Assembly (NCBI RefSeq): GCF_001578185.1
Contig: NZ_CP011008.1
Coordinates: 3,810,001-3,874,000 of the forward strand
Direction: 5' to 3'
DNA length: 64,000 bases
Source: Peribacillus simplex
Lineage (GTDB): Bacteria; Bacillota; Bacilli; Bacillales; DSM-1321
Below are positions 15,147 to 24,655 of the stretch, piece after piece. The notes under the pieces were generated by a model. It was not told where the DNA came from and ran no database searches. It was given only the letters and a program-made list of their open reading frames with translations. The position numbers and the translations under genes are program-made. How positions within the stretch are numbered: position 1 is the first letter of the stretch; each line of letters begins with the position of its first letter.

Positions 15147-16226
15147 TTAAAAGCTACCTGTGTTGACTTTCTCTGGACGGACCACTGGTTCAGATAGTTT
15201 CTTACCTTCCTCATTAAGAATATCGGCGCTGCCCTGCACTTGTACTTCAACGCTTTCAATTCCTTTCTGTTCAGTTAAAGAAAGGACCAAGGCATCAAGG
15301 ACTTCTTGTGACACCTTTTTCTCTTTAAAACTTCCAAGGATATTTTCATTGAAGTTGAGGCTGACCTTACCTTCTGCCACTTTAGGTTTGTCAAGTAAAG
15401 CTACATCACTCATGAACCCCGTTTGCAAGTTAGAACCCGAAGGACTCTTCGTTAACTCTTGGACGGCAGCTGTTACATTATCAGACACCGTTTCGCTGAT
15501 CCGGCGTGTTACCGGAACATAATAGGAGTACTCCTCGTCACCGCCTACATAATAAACGGTCAGTGCTTTGGAATTCGAAATGTCGACCACGTCACTCGTA
15601 TCGATATTGATTCCTGAAGATCTTGAGATATTCTCATCTATCGGTGTGCCATTGACCGGCATTTCGGAAATATCTTCCCCATTTATTCTCATTTGGATTT
15701 TATCGACCGAGTCGAATTGCGTCAGGGTCCATGTAATGGCTTGAAGGATTTTAAGTTCATCCTCTTTTTGATAGTTTTTGAACTCCGGCGAAAAGTCCGC
15801 TACAGCCACTCCATCTTTAATGTTTACGCTTATTTGGGTATCGGCAGGAATGACGGCCCTGAACCCATTCGGAAGTTTATCCGTGACTGGACCGTTATCG
15901 ACAAGGTAATCAAGCGCCTGTTTGGCGACGGCTTCCGATTTAGGAAGTTCCAATGTCTGTGGAACCACATACCCACTTTTATCAATTAAATATAACTCTG
16001 TCTTCACTGTTTTCGATTCAACAGCACCAGCACCTTTTTCTCCATCTGTTGCAGGCTTTTCTTCATCATTCTTTTCTTTTAATGAAGATTCATCATCGAC
16101 TAATGAAATATCCTTTGGTGGATCAATTTCCTTTTTCTCTTCACCGCCAAATAATCCGCATCCCGAAAGCCAAAAAGAAGATGCCAGAATGGTCACAGCC
16201 ATTGTTACTTTTGATTTATTGGACAT
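15147..16226 (-). CDS. gerM: Spore lipoprotein GerM
   Basis: A 359-residue lipoprotein involved in sporulation and germination; GerM helps tether the SpoIIIA-SpoIIQ channel in B. subtilis. The start is ATG 16226 because AGGAGTG lies 7 bases upstream and MSNKSKVTMAVTILASSFWL plus lipobox LSGC follows at once. A longer frame from 16355 lacks these signs. A charged linker (EEKKEIDPPKD...) leads to two GerMN domains, about residues 75-200 (TELYLIDKSGYVVPQTLELP...) and 215-345 (ALTVYYVGGDEEYSYYVPVTRR...). It lies downstream of racE as in B. subtilis. Confidence 0.94.
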   Translation of the reverse strand: MSNKSKVTMAVTILASSFWLSGCGLFGGEEKKEIDPPKDISLVDDESSLKEKNDEEKPATDGEKGAGAVESKTVKTELYLIDKSGYVVPQTLELPKSEAVAKQALDYLVDNGPVTDKLPNGFRAVIPADTQISVNIKDGVAVADFSPEFKNYQKEDELKILQAITWTLTQFDSVDKIQMRINGEDISEMPVNGTPIDENISRSSGINIDTSDVVDISNSKALTVYYVGGDEEYSYYVPVTRRISETVSDNVTAAVQELTKSPSGSNLQTGFMSDVALLDKPKVAEGKVSLNFNENILGSFKEKKVSQEVLDALVLSLTEQKGIESVEVQVQGSADILNEEGKKLSEPVVRPEKVNTGSF

Positions 16227-16550
16227 AAAATCACTCCTAGGACAGTTTGTACTCCTATTTATACGAGCCCTAAGGGAAAATAGACCAATTATTTTCCTCT
16301 CAGATAATCGAGTTGGGCAATTTCCCTGTACTGCTGCATGTTCGTAAGCCTTCAACGGGATTTCGGGCCTTCTGCCAGTGGATGAATCTGTTAATATGCC
16401 TTATTTCCCATAATCACCATATCCATTGTCCGCTTCCCCTTCTGTCTCTTCAATCCTACTTATGCTTCATTCCTTTCTGGCGTTATATCCATCAAGGTTT
16501 GTAGCTATATACAAAACGGTATGCTTTTTCATTTTTCCACTTCACGAAAA
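16227..16550. other. Intergenic region between racE and gerM
   Basis: About 320 bases without a gene. A weak sigma-E-like element (GTCTATTT then CGTATAAAT on the minus strand, about 16255-16285) could drive gerM; this is only suggestive. Confidence 0.4.
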
Positions 16551-16571
16551 AAAGACTTCCAAATGGAAGCC
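16551..16571 (-). terminator. Terminator of racE
   Basis: GGCTTCC ATT TGGAAGTC hairpin, then a minus-strand T run, directly at the racE stop. Confidence 0.75.
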
Positions 16572-17375
16572 TTATAGGTGATCAATTTTAATTGTTTCGA
16601 TTGTATCGGTATGAATACCGAGCCAGCTCGATGCGATAGAACCAAACATATCTCTTGAACCGGTAGTATAAAAGCGATGAACCGGACGGAGCTTGCTTTT
16701 ATTGATTAATTTATAATAATCCAAAATGACACTTGCCTCACGGGCCGTCTCTTCCCCAGAGGAAATGACTTGTACTTCATCCCCCATATAGGAAGAGATT
16801 ACAGGCCCCAGCAGTGGATAATGGGTACAGCCAAGAATCAATGTGTCGATCTTCGTTTTCTTCAGCGGGTTCAAGGTTTGTGCCACGACCCTATTGACGA
16901 TACCCCCTTGAAACTCCCCGCTTTCCACGATTGGGACAAATTTCGGGCATGCTAAACTATCTACTTTCACATCGGAATTGATGGAAGCAAGGGCGTCGTC
17001 ATAAGCTTTGCTTTTTACCGTGCCTTCCGTACCAATAACGCCAATATGCAAGGAGTCAGAAACCTTCAATGCCGCCCTTGCCCCAGGGTGGATGACACCC
17101 AATACAGGAATCGGAAGTATTGCCCTGATTTCATCCAGTACAGCTGCAGTCGCCGTATTGCAAGCGATGATCAGCATTTTTATATCCTTCTTCATCAGGA
17201 ACCTCGTCATTTGCCATGTGAAGGTTTGGACATCTTTTTTGGTCCTCGGCCCATAAGGGCATCTTGCTGTATCACCTAAGTAAATTATATTTTCATTTGG
17301 AAGCTGACGCATGACTTCTTTAGCTACTGTCAAGCCGCCTACCCCTGAATCAATGATGCCTATCGGTTGTTTCAA
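16572..17375 (-). CDS. racE: Glutamate racemase
   Basis: A 267-residue cytoplasmic, cofactor-free racemase supplying D-glutamate for peptidoglycan (and for poly-gamma-glutamate where made). The acid/base cysteines are in ACNTATA (about residues 73-79) and LGCTHYPLL (about 184-192). [15 protein letters not shown] at residues 7-21 and [13 protein letters not shown] (32-44) form the substrate site. Length matches the family. The MarR gene ends 11 bases upstream of its start, so the pair is likely co-transcribed. Confidence 0.97.
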   Translation of the reverse strand: MKQPIGIIDSGVGGLTVAKEVMRQLPNENIIYLGDTARCPYGPRTKKDVQTFTWQMTRFLMKKDIKMLIIACNTATAAVLDEIRAILPIPVLGVIHPGARAALKVSDSLHIGVIGTEGTVKSKAYDDALASINSDVKVDSLACPKFVPIVESGEFQGGIVNRVVAQTLNPLKKTKIDTLILGCTHYPLLGPVISSYMGDEVQVISSGEETAREASVILDYYKLINKSKLRPVHRFYTTGSRDMFGSIASSWLGIHTDTIETIKIDHL

Positions 17376-17385
17376 AAAACTCGCC

Positions 17386-17829
17386 TCATTTTTCTTTCAT
17401 TTCTTGATGTAGTTTTGCAAGAATCCCTCGGAGGGACACGATGTCAGATTCGTTGAAATTGACTAACACGCCACTCAAGTACTTCTGCCGTTTATTAATC
17501 ACTTCTTCGATAATCCGTTCCCCTTCGTCAAGAAGGTGAATACGAACCACACGCCGGTCCTTTTCATCTTTGACACGCTTAACAAGCTGATGTTTCTCCA
17601 TGCGGTCAATCAGATCCGTCGTTGTGCTGAAGGCGAGAAACATCTTCGTGGACAATTCGCCAATCGTCATGTCGCCTGCTTCAAAAAGCCATTGCAAAGC
17701 CAGGAATTGAGGAATGGTAATTTTATAATCATTGAGAATTTCCCGTCCCCTTTGCTTAATCCATGACGATACATAGCGCAATTCCCTCTCAATATCGGCT
17801 ACATAAGCAACCTGCTTCTCTTCATCCAT
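17386..17829 (-). CDS. ysmB: MarR family transcriptional regulator (YsmB type)
   Basis: A 147-residue winged-helix regulator. The start is ATG 17829 ([17 protein letters not shown]) because GGGGAG lies 8 bases upstream; an ATG 11 codons earlier has no such site. The core is [20 protein letters not shown], then [20 protein letters not shown] with the recognition helix, then the wing [16 protein letters not shown]. The DR-x-x-V wing is the MarR signature. Ligand and targets are unknown. It occupies the same place between gerE and racE as in B. subtilis. Confidence 0.93.
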   Translation of the reverse strand: MDEEKQVAYVADIERELRYVSSWIKQRGREILNDYKITIPQFLALQWLFEAGDMTIGELSTKMFLAFSTTTDLIDRMEKHQLVKRVKDEKDRRVVRIHLLDEGERIIEEVINKRQKYLSGVLVNFNESDIVSLRGILAKLHQEMKEK

Positions 17830-17934
17830 ACACACAGCTCCCCACTTCATGAAACTTATCATACTACCATTTTGGATGAAAGTGAAATGATTTTCAAGAT
17901 TGATTGTCCGGAATCCATAATGAAACCCCCTTCA

Positions 17935-18005
17935 TAAAAATAAGCAGCATCCAAAGAAGTCAAAACAACCAAATTGTTTTGGCCTTCCTTATATGCTGCC
18001 AACTA
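17935..18005 (-). terminator. Possible terminator between gerE and the MarR gene
   Basis: GCAGCAT (about 17943-17949) pairs with ATGCTGC (about 17992-17998) around an inner AAAACAA...TTGTTTT repeat; an imperfect hairpin. Confidence 0.45.
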
Positions 18006-18049
18006 GACGGGAGAGAAAAATTTATAAGTCTTTATTAAGAGTCAACACA

Positions 18050-18274
18050 TTAAAGCTTAAGTTCCCCCATACGAAGGAGTTCTATGACTGCCTGCGAACG
18101 TCCTTTGACTCCAAGCTTCTGCATCGCATTCGAAATATGGTTTCGAACTGTTTTTTCGCTAATAAACAATTCACCTGCGATTTCTTTTGTTGTTTTGTCT
18201 TGTACTAGTAACTCAAATACTTCTTTTTCTCTTTTGGTGAGTAGTGGCTTATGAGTGAATTCGTTCTCCTTCAA
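18050..18274 (-). CDS. gerE: Spore coat gene regulator GerE
   Basis: A 74-residue LuxR-type DNA-binding protein, consisting of a single helix-turn-helix domain: LLTKREKEVFELLVQDKTTK, EIAGELFISEKTVRNHISNA, MQKLGVKGRSQAVIELLRMG. This matches GerE over its full length. It acts late in the mother cell, controlling coat genes together with sigma-K. ATG 18274 has GAAGGAG-type spacing. The upstream region carries a sigma-K-type promoter, as expected for gerE. Confidence 0.97.
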   Translation of the reverse strand: MKENEFTHKPLLTKREKEVFELLVQDKTTKEIAGELFISEKTVRNHISNAMQKLGVKGRSQAVIELLRMGELKL

Positions 18275-18337
18275 GTAATGTTACCCTCCTTGCCTTCACC
18301 AGCATAAAACCCGGAGTGGGTGTCTATTTAGTCAAGA

Positions 18338-18365
18338 TATAGTATGTTGGCCGGGGCAAGGGAGT
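18338..18365 (-). promoter_or_regulatory. Sigma-K-type promoter of gerE
   Basis: Minus strand: AC at -35 (18365-18364), 17 bases, then CATACTATA (18346-18338), which fits the sigma-K -10 form CATANNNTA exactly. Confidence 0.7.
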
Positions 18366-18396
18366 GACTCTTTTACTTGTCGAAATCGAAATATTT

Positions 18397-18870
18397 TTAG
18401 GTATGTTCAAGCTCTGTATGCAACAACGACCGCTTCATCTCTTCTGTCCAAGGTATCGGCTTTCCGGTGGCTTTGGAGACCTGGACAATCGTTCCCCTGC
18501 CCGTGAAACAAATTGAACCATCGTGTTTGCTTCCCATATAATGTATATCTACAGAAGATTTTCCGATATGGTCAGCTTTCACATGAATTGTCAATTGATC
18601 ATTGAAAAACACCTGCTTCAGGTAATCACATTGTAGATCTGCAACAACCGGCATCTCATCACCATCAGCCGAGGTCCAATCCTTCATAAAGCCCATGCTC
18701 TGGAAATATTCAATCCGCGCTTCTTCAAAATAAGTAAAAGGAATCGTGTTATTCAAGTGCCTAAACATATCCGTTTCCGAAAAGCGAACCTTAATCTCAT
18801 GTTTAAAGGAAAAATCATTGATCCACTCGGTTATATTATCGATATATGATATTCTGTTCAACTTGTGCAC
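18397..18870 (-). CDS. ysmA: Acyl-CoA thioesterase, 4HBT hot-dog fold (YsmA type)
   Basis: A 157-residue hot-dog-fold thioesterase. KVRFSETDMFRHLNNTIPFTYFEEARIEYF (about residues 28-57) contains the acyl-thioesterase Asp motif (TDxxxHLNN) and the catalytic-helix Glu. The rest is the usual beta sheet, including LTIHVKADHIGKSSVDIHYM. It probably hydrolyses acyl-CoA. A FadR-type operator lies 13-32 bases upstream of its start, placing it in the fatty-acid degradation regulon here. Confidence 0.9.
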   Translation of the reverse strand: MHKLNRISYIDNITEWINDFSFKHEIKVRFSETDMFRHLNNTIPFTYFEEARIEYFQSMGFMKDWTSADGDEMPVVADLQCDYLKQVFFNDQLTIHVKADHIGKSSVDIHYMGSKHDGSICFTGRGTIVQVSKATGKPIPWTEEMKRSLLHTELEHT

Positions 18871-18882
18871 TCCCTTTCGAAT

Positions 18883-18902
18883 ATGAATGACTATTCACTC
18901 AT
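18883..18902. promoter_or_regulatory. FadR operator upstream of the thioesterase gene
   Basis: ATGAATGACTATTCACTCAT matches the Bacillus FadR consensus (ATGAATGA-N-TA-N-TCATTCAT) at all but one defined position. It sits 12 bases upstream of the start codon, where binding would block transcription. Confidence 0.82.
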
Positions 18903-19170
18903 TTTATAAGAAAACAACGATAATGAAAAGGGTTTTCTATTGAAAGCTGTTTATTTTGATTATTGCTCACGTCACTAATCATAACGAGTATCCTTTGCAG
19001 GAGGCCGATTTCAATGGGTGTGGCCGATTTCCTCCTCCAATTCCACAAATCCATTCACACTTTGATCTTAGCTTTTTTCAGAGCGCTTGCAAAGCTATCA
19101 TCTTTTATAGATTTGGCTATCGGTCCCTATCGTTCAAGTATTGAATTCACCCAAATGTAAAAACAAAGAA
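18903..19170. other. Gene-free stretch
   Basis: About 270 bases between the thioesterase operator and the sdhB terminator. Short frames lack ribosome sites. Nothing recognised. Confidence 0.5.
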
Positions 19171-19172
19171 AA

Positions 19173-19208
19173 AAAAGAACCCATATCAAAATAGATACAG
19201 GTTCTTTC
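19173..19208 (-). terminator. Terminator of sdhCAB
   Basis: AAAGAACC...GGTTCTTT stem extended by ATATC/GATAC, with a long minus-strand T tract. Confidence 0.82.
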
Positions 19209-19218
19209 ATTTTCATTT

Positions 19219-19992
19219 TTAAACTTCGTCGCTTCCAAAGAAGTTACGGAATTGTTGAATGGCAGTATCACGGTTCAATGCTGCAATCGAAGTCGTTAAT
19301 GGAATGCCTTTAGGGCAAGACTGCACACAGTTTTGTGAGTTACCGCAGTTTGCAAGTCCTCCATCGGACATGATTGTATTTAAACGTTCCGCTTTATTCA
19401 TTGCACCAGTTGGATGTGCGTTGAATAAACGAACTTGTGATAATGGTTGTGGTCCCATGAAGTCTGAATTGCTGTTTACGTTCGGACAAGCTTCCAAACA
19501 AACACCGCAAGTCATGCATTTAGACAATTCATATGCCCATTGACGTTTCTTTTCTGGCATACGCGGTCCTGGTCCAAGATTGTACGTTCCATCGATTGGA
19601 ATCCATGCTTTTACCTTTTTCAATGAGTCGAACATACGGCTGCGATCGACTTGAAGGTCACGAACAACAGGGAAGGTACGCATTGGAGCAAGACGAACCG
19701 GCTGTTCCAATTGATCGATAAGAGCTGTACATGATTGTCTTGGTTTACCATTGATAACCATTGAACAAGCACCACATACTTCTTCAAGACAGTTCATGTC
19801 CCATGCGATTGCTGTAGTGTGCTTGCCTTGTACAGTTACCGGATTACGACGAATTTCCATAAGAGCGGAAATTACATTCATATTCGGACGGTACGCTAAT
19901 TCAAATTCCTCATCATAAGGAGCTGAATCCGGTGTATCTTGACGAGTGATTATAAAACGGACTGTTTTAGTCTCAGATTTAGTTTCAACCAT
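19219..19992 (-). CDS. sdhB: Succinate dehydrogenase iron-sulfur subunit
   Basis: A 257-residue iron-sulfur subunit carrying electrons from SdhA to the membrane quinone site. The [2Fe-2S] cluster ligands are in CLEEVCGACSMVINGKPRQSC (about residues 68-88). The [4Fe-4S] motif CMTCGVCLEACP is near 157-168. The third cluster motif CGNSQNCVQSCPKG is near 215-228. ATG 19992 follows GAGGGGGAGC. It is the last gene of sdhCAB, 17 bases after sdhA, and a terminator follows. Confidence 0.97.
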   Translation of the reverse strand: MVETKSETKTVRFIITRQDTPDSAPYDEEFELAYRPNMNVISALMEIRRNPVTVQGKHTTAIAWDMNCLEEVCGACSMVINGKPRQSCTALIDQLEQPVRLAPMRTFPVVRDLQVDRSRMFDSLKKVKAWIPIDGTYNLGPGPRMPEKKRQWAYELSKCMTCGVCLEACPNVNSNSDFMGPQPLSQVRLFNAHPTGAMNKAERLNTIMSDGGLANCGNSQNCVQSCPKGIPLTTSIAALNRDTAIQQFRNFFGSDEV

Positions 19993-20009
19993 TTTTTTGC
20001 TCCCCCTCT

Positions 20010-21761
20010 TTAATGTTTCGTAGTGTAATCACGTTTACGCGGTGCGATCAGTGATACATCAATATCTTCATAATGGAATTCAGGTGCTTGATCTAAGCCT
20101 TTGAATGTTGCCATTGTCGTTTTCATGAATTCATCATCATTACGTTCTGGGAAATCAGGTTTGTAATGTGCTCCGCGGCTTTCATCACGGTTTAACGCAC
20201 CAATTGTGATTACACGAGCCAATTGCATCATGTTTTGCAGCTGTCTAGTGAATGCAGCTCCTTGGTTACTCCATTTTGCCGTGTCATTGATGTTAATTTT
20301 CTTGTAACGTTCCATCAACTCAAGAATCTTGTTATCCGTTTCTTTCAGCTTGTCATTGTAACGAACTACAGTAACATGCTGTGTCATCCACTCACCAAGT
20401 TCTTTGTGCAGGACGTAAGCATTTTCGTTACCATCAAGAGACATGACTTCATTCCATTTTTCCTGTTGTTGTTTTTCGTAGCCTTCAAACAATGAAGCAG
20501 GAATGGATTCTGAAGTTTTATCAAGGCCTTCAATATATTTAACGGCATTCGGTCCAGCGACTGAACCACCAAAAATTGCAGAAAGAAGTGAGTTCGCACC
20601 AAGACGGTTACCGCCATGTTGAGAGTAGTCACACTCACCTGCAGCGAATAAACCTTTAATGTTAGTCATTTGGTCATAATCCACCCAAAGTCCGCCCATA
20701 GAATAGTGAACGGCAGGGAAAATTTTCATTGGAACTTTACGAGGGTCTTCACCCATGAATTTCTCGTAGATTTCAATGATTCCGCCAAGTTTAATATCAA
20801 GTAATTTAGGATCTTTATGAGATAGATCCAAGTAAACCATGTTTTCTCCATTAATACCAAGCTTCATGTTCATACATACGTCGAAAATTTCACGAGTCGC
20901 GATATCACGAGGTACTAGATTACCGTAAGCAGGGTATTTTTCTTCAAGGAAATACCAAGGTTTTCCGTCTTTATATGTCCAGATACGTCCACCTTCACCA
21001 CGAGCGGATTCACTCATTAGACGAAGTTTGTCATCTCCAGGGATTGCTGTTGGGTGAATTTGAATGAACTCACCATTTGCATAATTTACACCTTGTTGAT
21101 AAACGATGGAGGCTGCTGAGCCTGTATTGATCATTGAGTTAGTCGATTTACCGAAAATGATTCCAGGGCCGCCGCTCGCCATGATGACTGCGTCGCCAGG
21201 GAATGATTTGATTTCCATTGAAGTCAGGTTTTGAGCTACGATACCTCGTGCCGTTTGATCATCATCGATAACGGCTCCAAGGAATTCCCAGCCTTCATAT
21301 TTCGTTACAAGGCCTTCAACTTCATAACGGCGAACCTGCTCGTCCAATGCGTAAAGTAATTGTTGACCAGTCGTTGCACCAGCGAATGCTGTACGGCTAT
21401 GTTGAGTACCACCGAAACGACGGAAATCAAGAAGACCTTCAGGAGTACGGTTGAACATAACGCCCATACGGTCAAACATATGGATGATTGACGGTGCTGC
21501 ATCGCACATCGCTTTAACCGGCGGTTGGTTAGCCAAGAAGTCTCCGCCATAAACTGTATCGTCAAAGTGGATAAATGGAGAATCCCCTTCACCTTTTGTA
21601 TTTACTGCCCCATTGATTCCGCCTTGGGCACAAACTGAGTGAGAGCGTTTAACAGGTACTAAAGAAAATAAATCAACCTGTTGTCCCAGCTCTGCTGCTT
21701 TGATCGTAGCCATTAACCCAGCTAGACCTCCACCTACGATAATAATTTTACCTTTACCCAA
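20010..21761 (-). CDS. sdhA: Succinate dehydrogenase flavoprotein subunit
   Basis: A 583-residue FAD protein that oxidises succinate to fumarate. The dinucleotide fold IIIVGGGLAGLMATIKAAELG is at the start. HSVCAQGGINGA supplies the His for covalent FAD. HPTAIPGD, SARGEGGRIW, and HYSMGGLWVDYDQ plus GGNRLGANSLL form the active and flavin sites. A GTG at 21770 lies inside the ribosome site (AAGGGAG), so I prefer the TTG at 21761, which has proper spacing. This gives MGKGKIIIVGG. Middle gene of the operon. Confidence 0.96.
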   Translation of the reverse strand: MGKGKIIIVGGGLAGLMATIKAAELGQQVDLFSLVPVKRSHSVCAQGGINGAVNTKGEGDSPFIHFDDTVYGGDFLANQPPVKAMCDAAPSIIHMFDRMGVMFNRTPEGLLDFRRFGGTQHSRTAFAGATTGQQLLYALDEQVRRYEVEGLVTKYEGWEFLGAVIDDDQTARGIVAQNLTSMEIKSFPGDAVIMASGGPGIIFGKSTNSMINTGSAASIVYQQGVNYANGEFIQIHPTAIPGDDKLRLMSESARGEGGRIWTYKDGKPWYFLEEKYPAYGNLVPRDIATREIFDVCMNMKLGINGENMVYLDLSHKDPKLLDIKLGGIIEIYEKFMGEDPRKVPMKIFPAVHYSMGGLWVDYDQMTNIKGLFAAGECDYSQHGGNRLGANSLLSAIFGGSVAGPNAVKYIEGLDKTSESIPASLFEGYEKQQQEKWNEVMSLDGNENAYVLHKELGEWMTQHVTVVRYNDKLKETDNKILELMERYKKININDTAKWSNQGAAFTRQLQNMMQLARVITIGALNRDESRGAHYKPDFPERNDDEFMKTTMATFKGLDQAPEFHYEDIDVSLIAPRKRDYTTKH

Positions 21762-21831
21762 TTCTGTCACTCCCTTATTTCCATTAGCAAAGCTATGTTT
21801 TTCCTAACACTTATAAATGAACTCCATCTTC

Positions 21832-22440
21832 TTATACGAAAGCGAAAATTGCACTTACTCCAACATAAGAAAGAAGAACGAAAATGATCAAAGTAACGTA
21901 AGTCATGATTTTTTGTGATTTAGGTGAAATTGTCAGACCCCAGCTCACTGCAAATGACCATAATCCATTTGAGAAGTGGAAAATTGTCGAAATGACCCCA
22001 ACTAAATAAAATGCAACCATAAATGGATTAGAGAAAATCTCTGCCATCATGTCAAAGTCAACCTCTGTACCCATCGCTACTTGAATCCTAGTTGACCATA
22101 CATGCCAAACAAGGAAAATCAACGTAATGATTCCGCTTAGACGTTGTAAAAAGAACATCCAATTTCGGAAAAACCCAAATCTACCTAAATTATTTTTAGC
22201 CGTGAACGCGATATAAATCCCGTAAACAGCATGATAAATCAAAGGTAAGAAAATGATGAAGATTTCCAGGAAATAACGAAACGGTATGCTTTCTAAGAAA
22301 TGTGCTGCTGAATTAAATGATTCCGGTCCCTTTGTTGCCATATAGTTGGTAACTAAATGCTCCAACAAGAACAGCCCGATCGGAATAACTCCAAGTAGTG
22401 AATGAAGTCTACGATTCCCAAACTCACGATTTTTTGCCAC
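21832..22440 (-). CDS. sdhC: Succinate dehydrogenase cytochrome b558 subunit
   Basis: A 202-residue, five-helix membrane anchor with di-heme cytochrome b that passes electrons to menaquinone. I chose GTG 22440 (VAKNREFGNRRLHSLLG) because AAGGGGGG lies 7 bases upstream and the length then equals that of the B. subtilis protein. Heme-ligand histidines lie in RRLHSLLGVIP, LEHLVTN, YHAVYGIY and LVWHVWSTR, and FHFSNGLW follows. First gene of sdhCAB. Confidence 0.95.
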   Translation of the reverse strand: MAKNREFGNRRLHSLLGVIPIGLFLLEHLVTNYMATKGPESFNSAAHFLESIPFRYFLEIFIIFLPLIYHAVYGIYIAFTAKNNLGRFGFFRNWMFFLQRLSGIITLIFLVWHVWSTRIQVAMGTEVDFDMMAEIFSNPFMVAFYLVGVISTIFHFSNGLWSFAVSWGLTISPKSQKIMTYVTLIIFVLLSYVGVSAIFAFV

Positions 22441-22824
22441 TAAGTGCCCCCCCTTAATTTGTGAAAAATCATGCAAAGATAAACTGGTGGCTACCTTTTA
22501 TCTCCGCGTGAAAATAAAGTATAGAGTCAGAAAACTCCCCTATACTTCCGTTTACAATTATGTGACATGTCCATTTTACTCCTGACTTCTATGTGCGTCA
22601 AGAAAACGGATACAAGAATTCTCTTTTTCAGAATAGATTTTATTGGATTAAATTGTCTATTTTTTATTCATCAAGAAGATATTTTGGAGAAATTACTAAT
22701 TAAACTATTAATATCTCGGTATAATTTATCATTTTTTCCCAATTGTTATTTAAATAAATAAAAAACAGTATAATTTGCAAAAGAAAAACGTTTATAATAG
22801 ATTAACAGAAAGAGGCGATAAACT
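22441..22824. other. Divergent intergenic region sdhC/yslB
   Basis: About 380 AT-rich bases that must hold promoters for both flanking genes. TATAAT-like boxes precede yslB (about 22768-22773 and 22793-22798), but I cannot fix the -35 elements. Confidence 0.4.
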
Positions 22825-23295
22825 ATGAAAAAAAATATTGCTGCTGCGATAGAAGAAGAGATTCCAGCTGAGGAAATTCAAACTGAAGAATTCCAAGTTC
22901 CAGCTTTCGGATACGAATTAATCAGAGAAGTTCTATTGAACGATATTCTCGGAAAAGACTCTAATCAAATCCTCTATTGGGCAGGTAAACAGTTAGCACG
23001 CAAATTCCCATTAAATGGCGATCAAGAAGTTATTGAATTTTTCCAGAGCGCGGGATGGGGCACCCTGGAAATCATGAAGTATACGAAAAACCAGATGGAA
23101 TTATCCCTGACGGGTGAAATAATCAGCCGCCGTATGGATTTACATCCTGACTGTCACTTCCAACTTGAAGCCGGTTTCCTTGCCGAGCAGTTTACACTGC
23201 AAAAAAAGTTCCTAAGCGAATCAACGGAAGAAATCAAACGCCGCGCAAAAAAAGTGATATTCACCATTCAATGGGATCCCAGAGATCAAATCTAA
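22825..23295 (+). CDS. yslB: YslB family protein (DUF2507)
   Basis: A 156-residue soluble protein. Residues about 26-155 form the DUF2507 domain, related to V4R-type small-molecule-binding folds: FGYELIREVLLNDILGKDSN, ILYWAGKQLARKFP, FFQSAGWGTLEIM, then FQLEAGFLAEQFTLQKK. Its biological role is not established. ATG 22825 has AAAGAGGCG upstream. It is the only rightward gene between sdhC and lysC, and sits in the same place in B. subtilis. Confidence 0.92.
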   Translation: MKKNIAAAIEEEIPAEEIQTEEFQVPAFGYELIREVLLNDILGKDSNQILYWAGKQLARKFPLNGDQEVIEFFQSAGWGTLEIMKYTKNQMELSLTGEIISRRMDLHPDCHFQLEAGFLAEQFTLQKKFLSESTEEIKRRAKKVIFTIQWDPRDQI

Positions 23296-23304
23296 TGAGC
23301 CCTT

Positions 23305-23342
23305 AAAACAGACTTACCCTTTTTACCGGAAGTCTGTTTTTT
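23305..23342. terminator. Bidirectional terminator between yslB and lysC
   Basis: AAACAGACTT...AAGTCTGTTT stem with A and T tracts on either side, serving two convergent genes. Confidence 0.88.
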
Positions 23343-23358
23343 ATTGGACTCCTTACTT

Positions 23359-24591
23359 TCAAGCTAGCACATTTGCATGCTGCCCAAGTTTAAATGCTTC
23401 ATGAAGAGATTCGACCGCCTTCACCATTTCCTTTTCATTGACGACAGTCGAGACTTTAATTTCAGATGTGCTGACCATTTTCACTTGGATGCCTGTATTG
23501 GCCATCACTTCAAACATCTCGGCAGCCACTCCTGGATTGGAAACCATACCAGATCCGACGATGGACACCTTGGCCAATCCACCCTCCGTTTCGACTCGGT
23601 CGAATGACAATTGTTCCTTATTGTTTTCCAGTACGATCAAGGCCGCTTGCGTATCTTCACTTTTTGTGGAAAATGATAGATTGGTCGTATCCTCGGCTGT
23701 CATGCTTTGAATGATGATGTCCACATTAATCCGGTTTTTCGCAAGTGTCGTGAAAATTGTGGATAATGCACCAAGTGATTGGGGCAATCCATATATTGTG
23801 ACCCTTGTAATACTGTCTTCAAAAGCAATGCCGCGTACAATTAAGTTTTCTTCCATAGTTGCTTCCTCCTCAATGATCGTTCCTGATTCTCTCTCCATGC
23901 TCGAACGGACTACAAGCGGAATTTGATAATTTTTTGCATATTCTACAGCCCTTGGATGAAGGACGCCCGCCCCTAGGTTGGCAAGTTCCAGCATCTCATC
24001 ATAAGAAATGGATTGGAGCTTACGCGCGGCTTTTATGTAGCGTGGATCCGTAGTGAAAACACCCGTTACATCCGTATAAATATCGCATCTATCCGCATTC
24101 AGCGCTGCAGCGATGGCAACTGCCGTCGTATCGGAACCGCCTCGTCCTAAGGTCGTGATTTCCCCATTTGCATCGTTCCCCTGGAAACCGGCAACGACCA
24201 CAATTTTCTTCTCCTGGAGCTGAGCTTGAATCCTCGTGGCATCGATGTTTAAAATCCGGGCATTCCCATGAACGGATTCCGTTTGCATGCCAGCCTGCCA
24301 GCCAGTGTACGAAATGGCTTCATGTCCCTCTTCAATCAATGCCATCGTTAACAGGGATATCGTGACCTGTTCCCCCGTAGTCAATAGCATATCCATTTCC
24401 CTCTTGCTCGGTGTTCCGGAAATATCCCGGGCCATGGAAACCAATTGATCCGTAGTTTTCCCCATAGCTGAAACAACGACGACTACCTCATTTCCATTCT
24501 TCACTTCCTCGATTACCCGATTGGCAACATTTTTTATTTTTTCTACGCTTCCGACGGATGTCCCGCCGAACTTTTGAACGATTAATGCCAT
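23359..24591 (-). CDS. lysC: Aspartokinase II, lysine-sensitive
   Basis: A 410-residue aspartate kinase, the first step toward lysine, diaminopimelate, threonine and methionine. The kinase domain starts with VQKFGGTSVGSVEKI and contains VVVVSAMGKTTDQL, TLGRGGSDTTAVAIA and DIYTDVTGVFTTDPR. Two ACT domains occupy about residues 265-400 (ITRVTIYGLPQSLGALSTIF; KVSIVGSGMVSNPGVAAEMF). An internal start for the regulatory beta subunit is known in B. subtilis lysC; I did not locate one with certainty. It lies behind a lysine riboswitch. Confidence 0.96.
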   Translation of the reverse strand: MALIVQKFGGTSVGSVEKIKNVANRVIEEVKNGNEVVVVVSAMGKTTDQLVSMARDISGTPSKREMDMLLTTGEQVTISLLTMALIEEGHEAISYTGWQAGMQTESVHGNARILNIDATRIQAQLQEKKIVVVAGFQGNDANGEITTLGRGGSDTTAVAIAAALNADRCDIYTDVTGVFTTDPRYIKAARKLQSISYDEMLELANLGAGVLHPRAVEYAKNYQIPLVVRSSMERESGTIIEEEATMEENLIVRGIAFEDSITRVTIYGLPQSLGALSTIFTTLAKNRINVDIIIQSMTAEDTTNLSFSTKSEDTQAALIVLENNKEQLSFDRVETEGGLAKVSIVGSGMVSNPGVAAEMFEVMANTGIQVKMVSTSEIKVSTVVNEKEMVKAVESLHEAFKLGQHANVLA

Positions 24592-24622
24592 CCTAATGCA
24601 CCCTCTCTACCTTTTTAGGCAA

Positions 24623-24655
24623 TAAAAAAAGCAATGAGAAATATCTCATTGCTGT
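24623..24655 (-). terminator. Lysine riboswitch terminator
   Basis: AGCAATGAGA/TCTCATTGCT stem with a minus-strand T run, about 30 bases ahead of lysC. Confidence 0.88.

Noticed and set aside
16227-16355. N-terminal extension of GerM by 43 codons
   Set aside because: The signal peptide and lipobox start right after ATG 16226, which has the good ribosome site; the extension would bury the signal peptide.
18956-19160. Two short plus-strand frames upstream of the thioesterase gene
   Set aside because: No ribosome sites, low-quality products and overlapping frames; likely chance.
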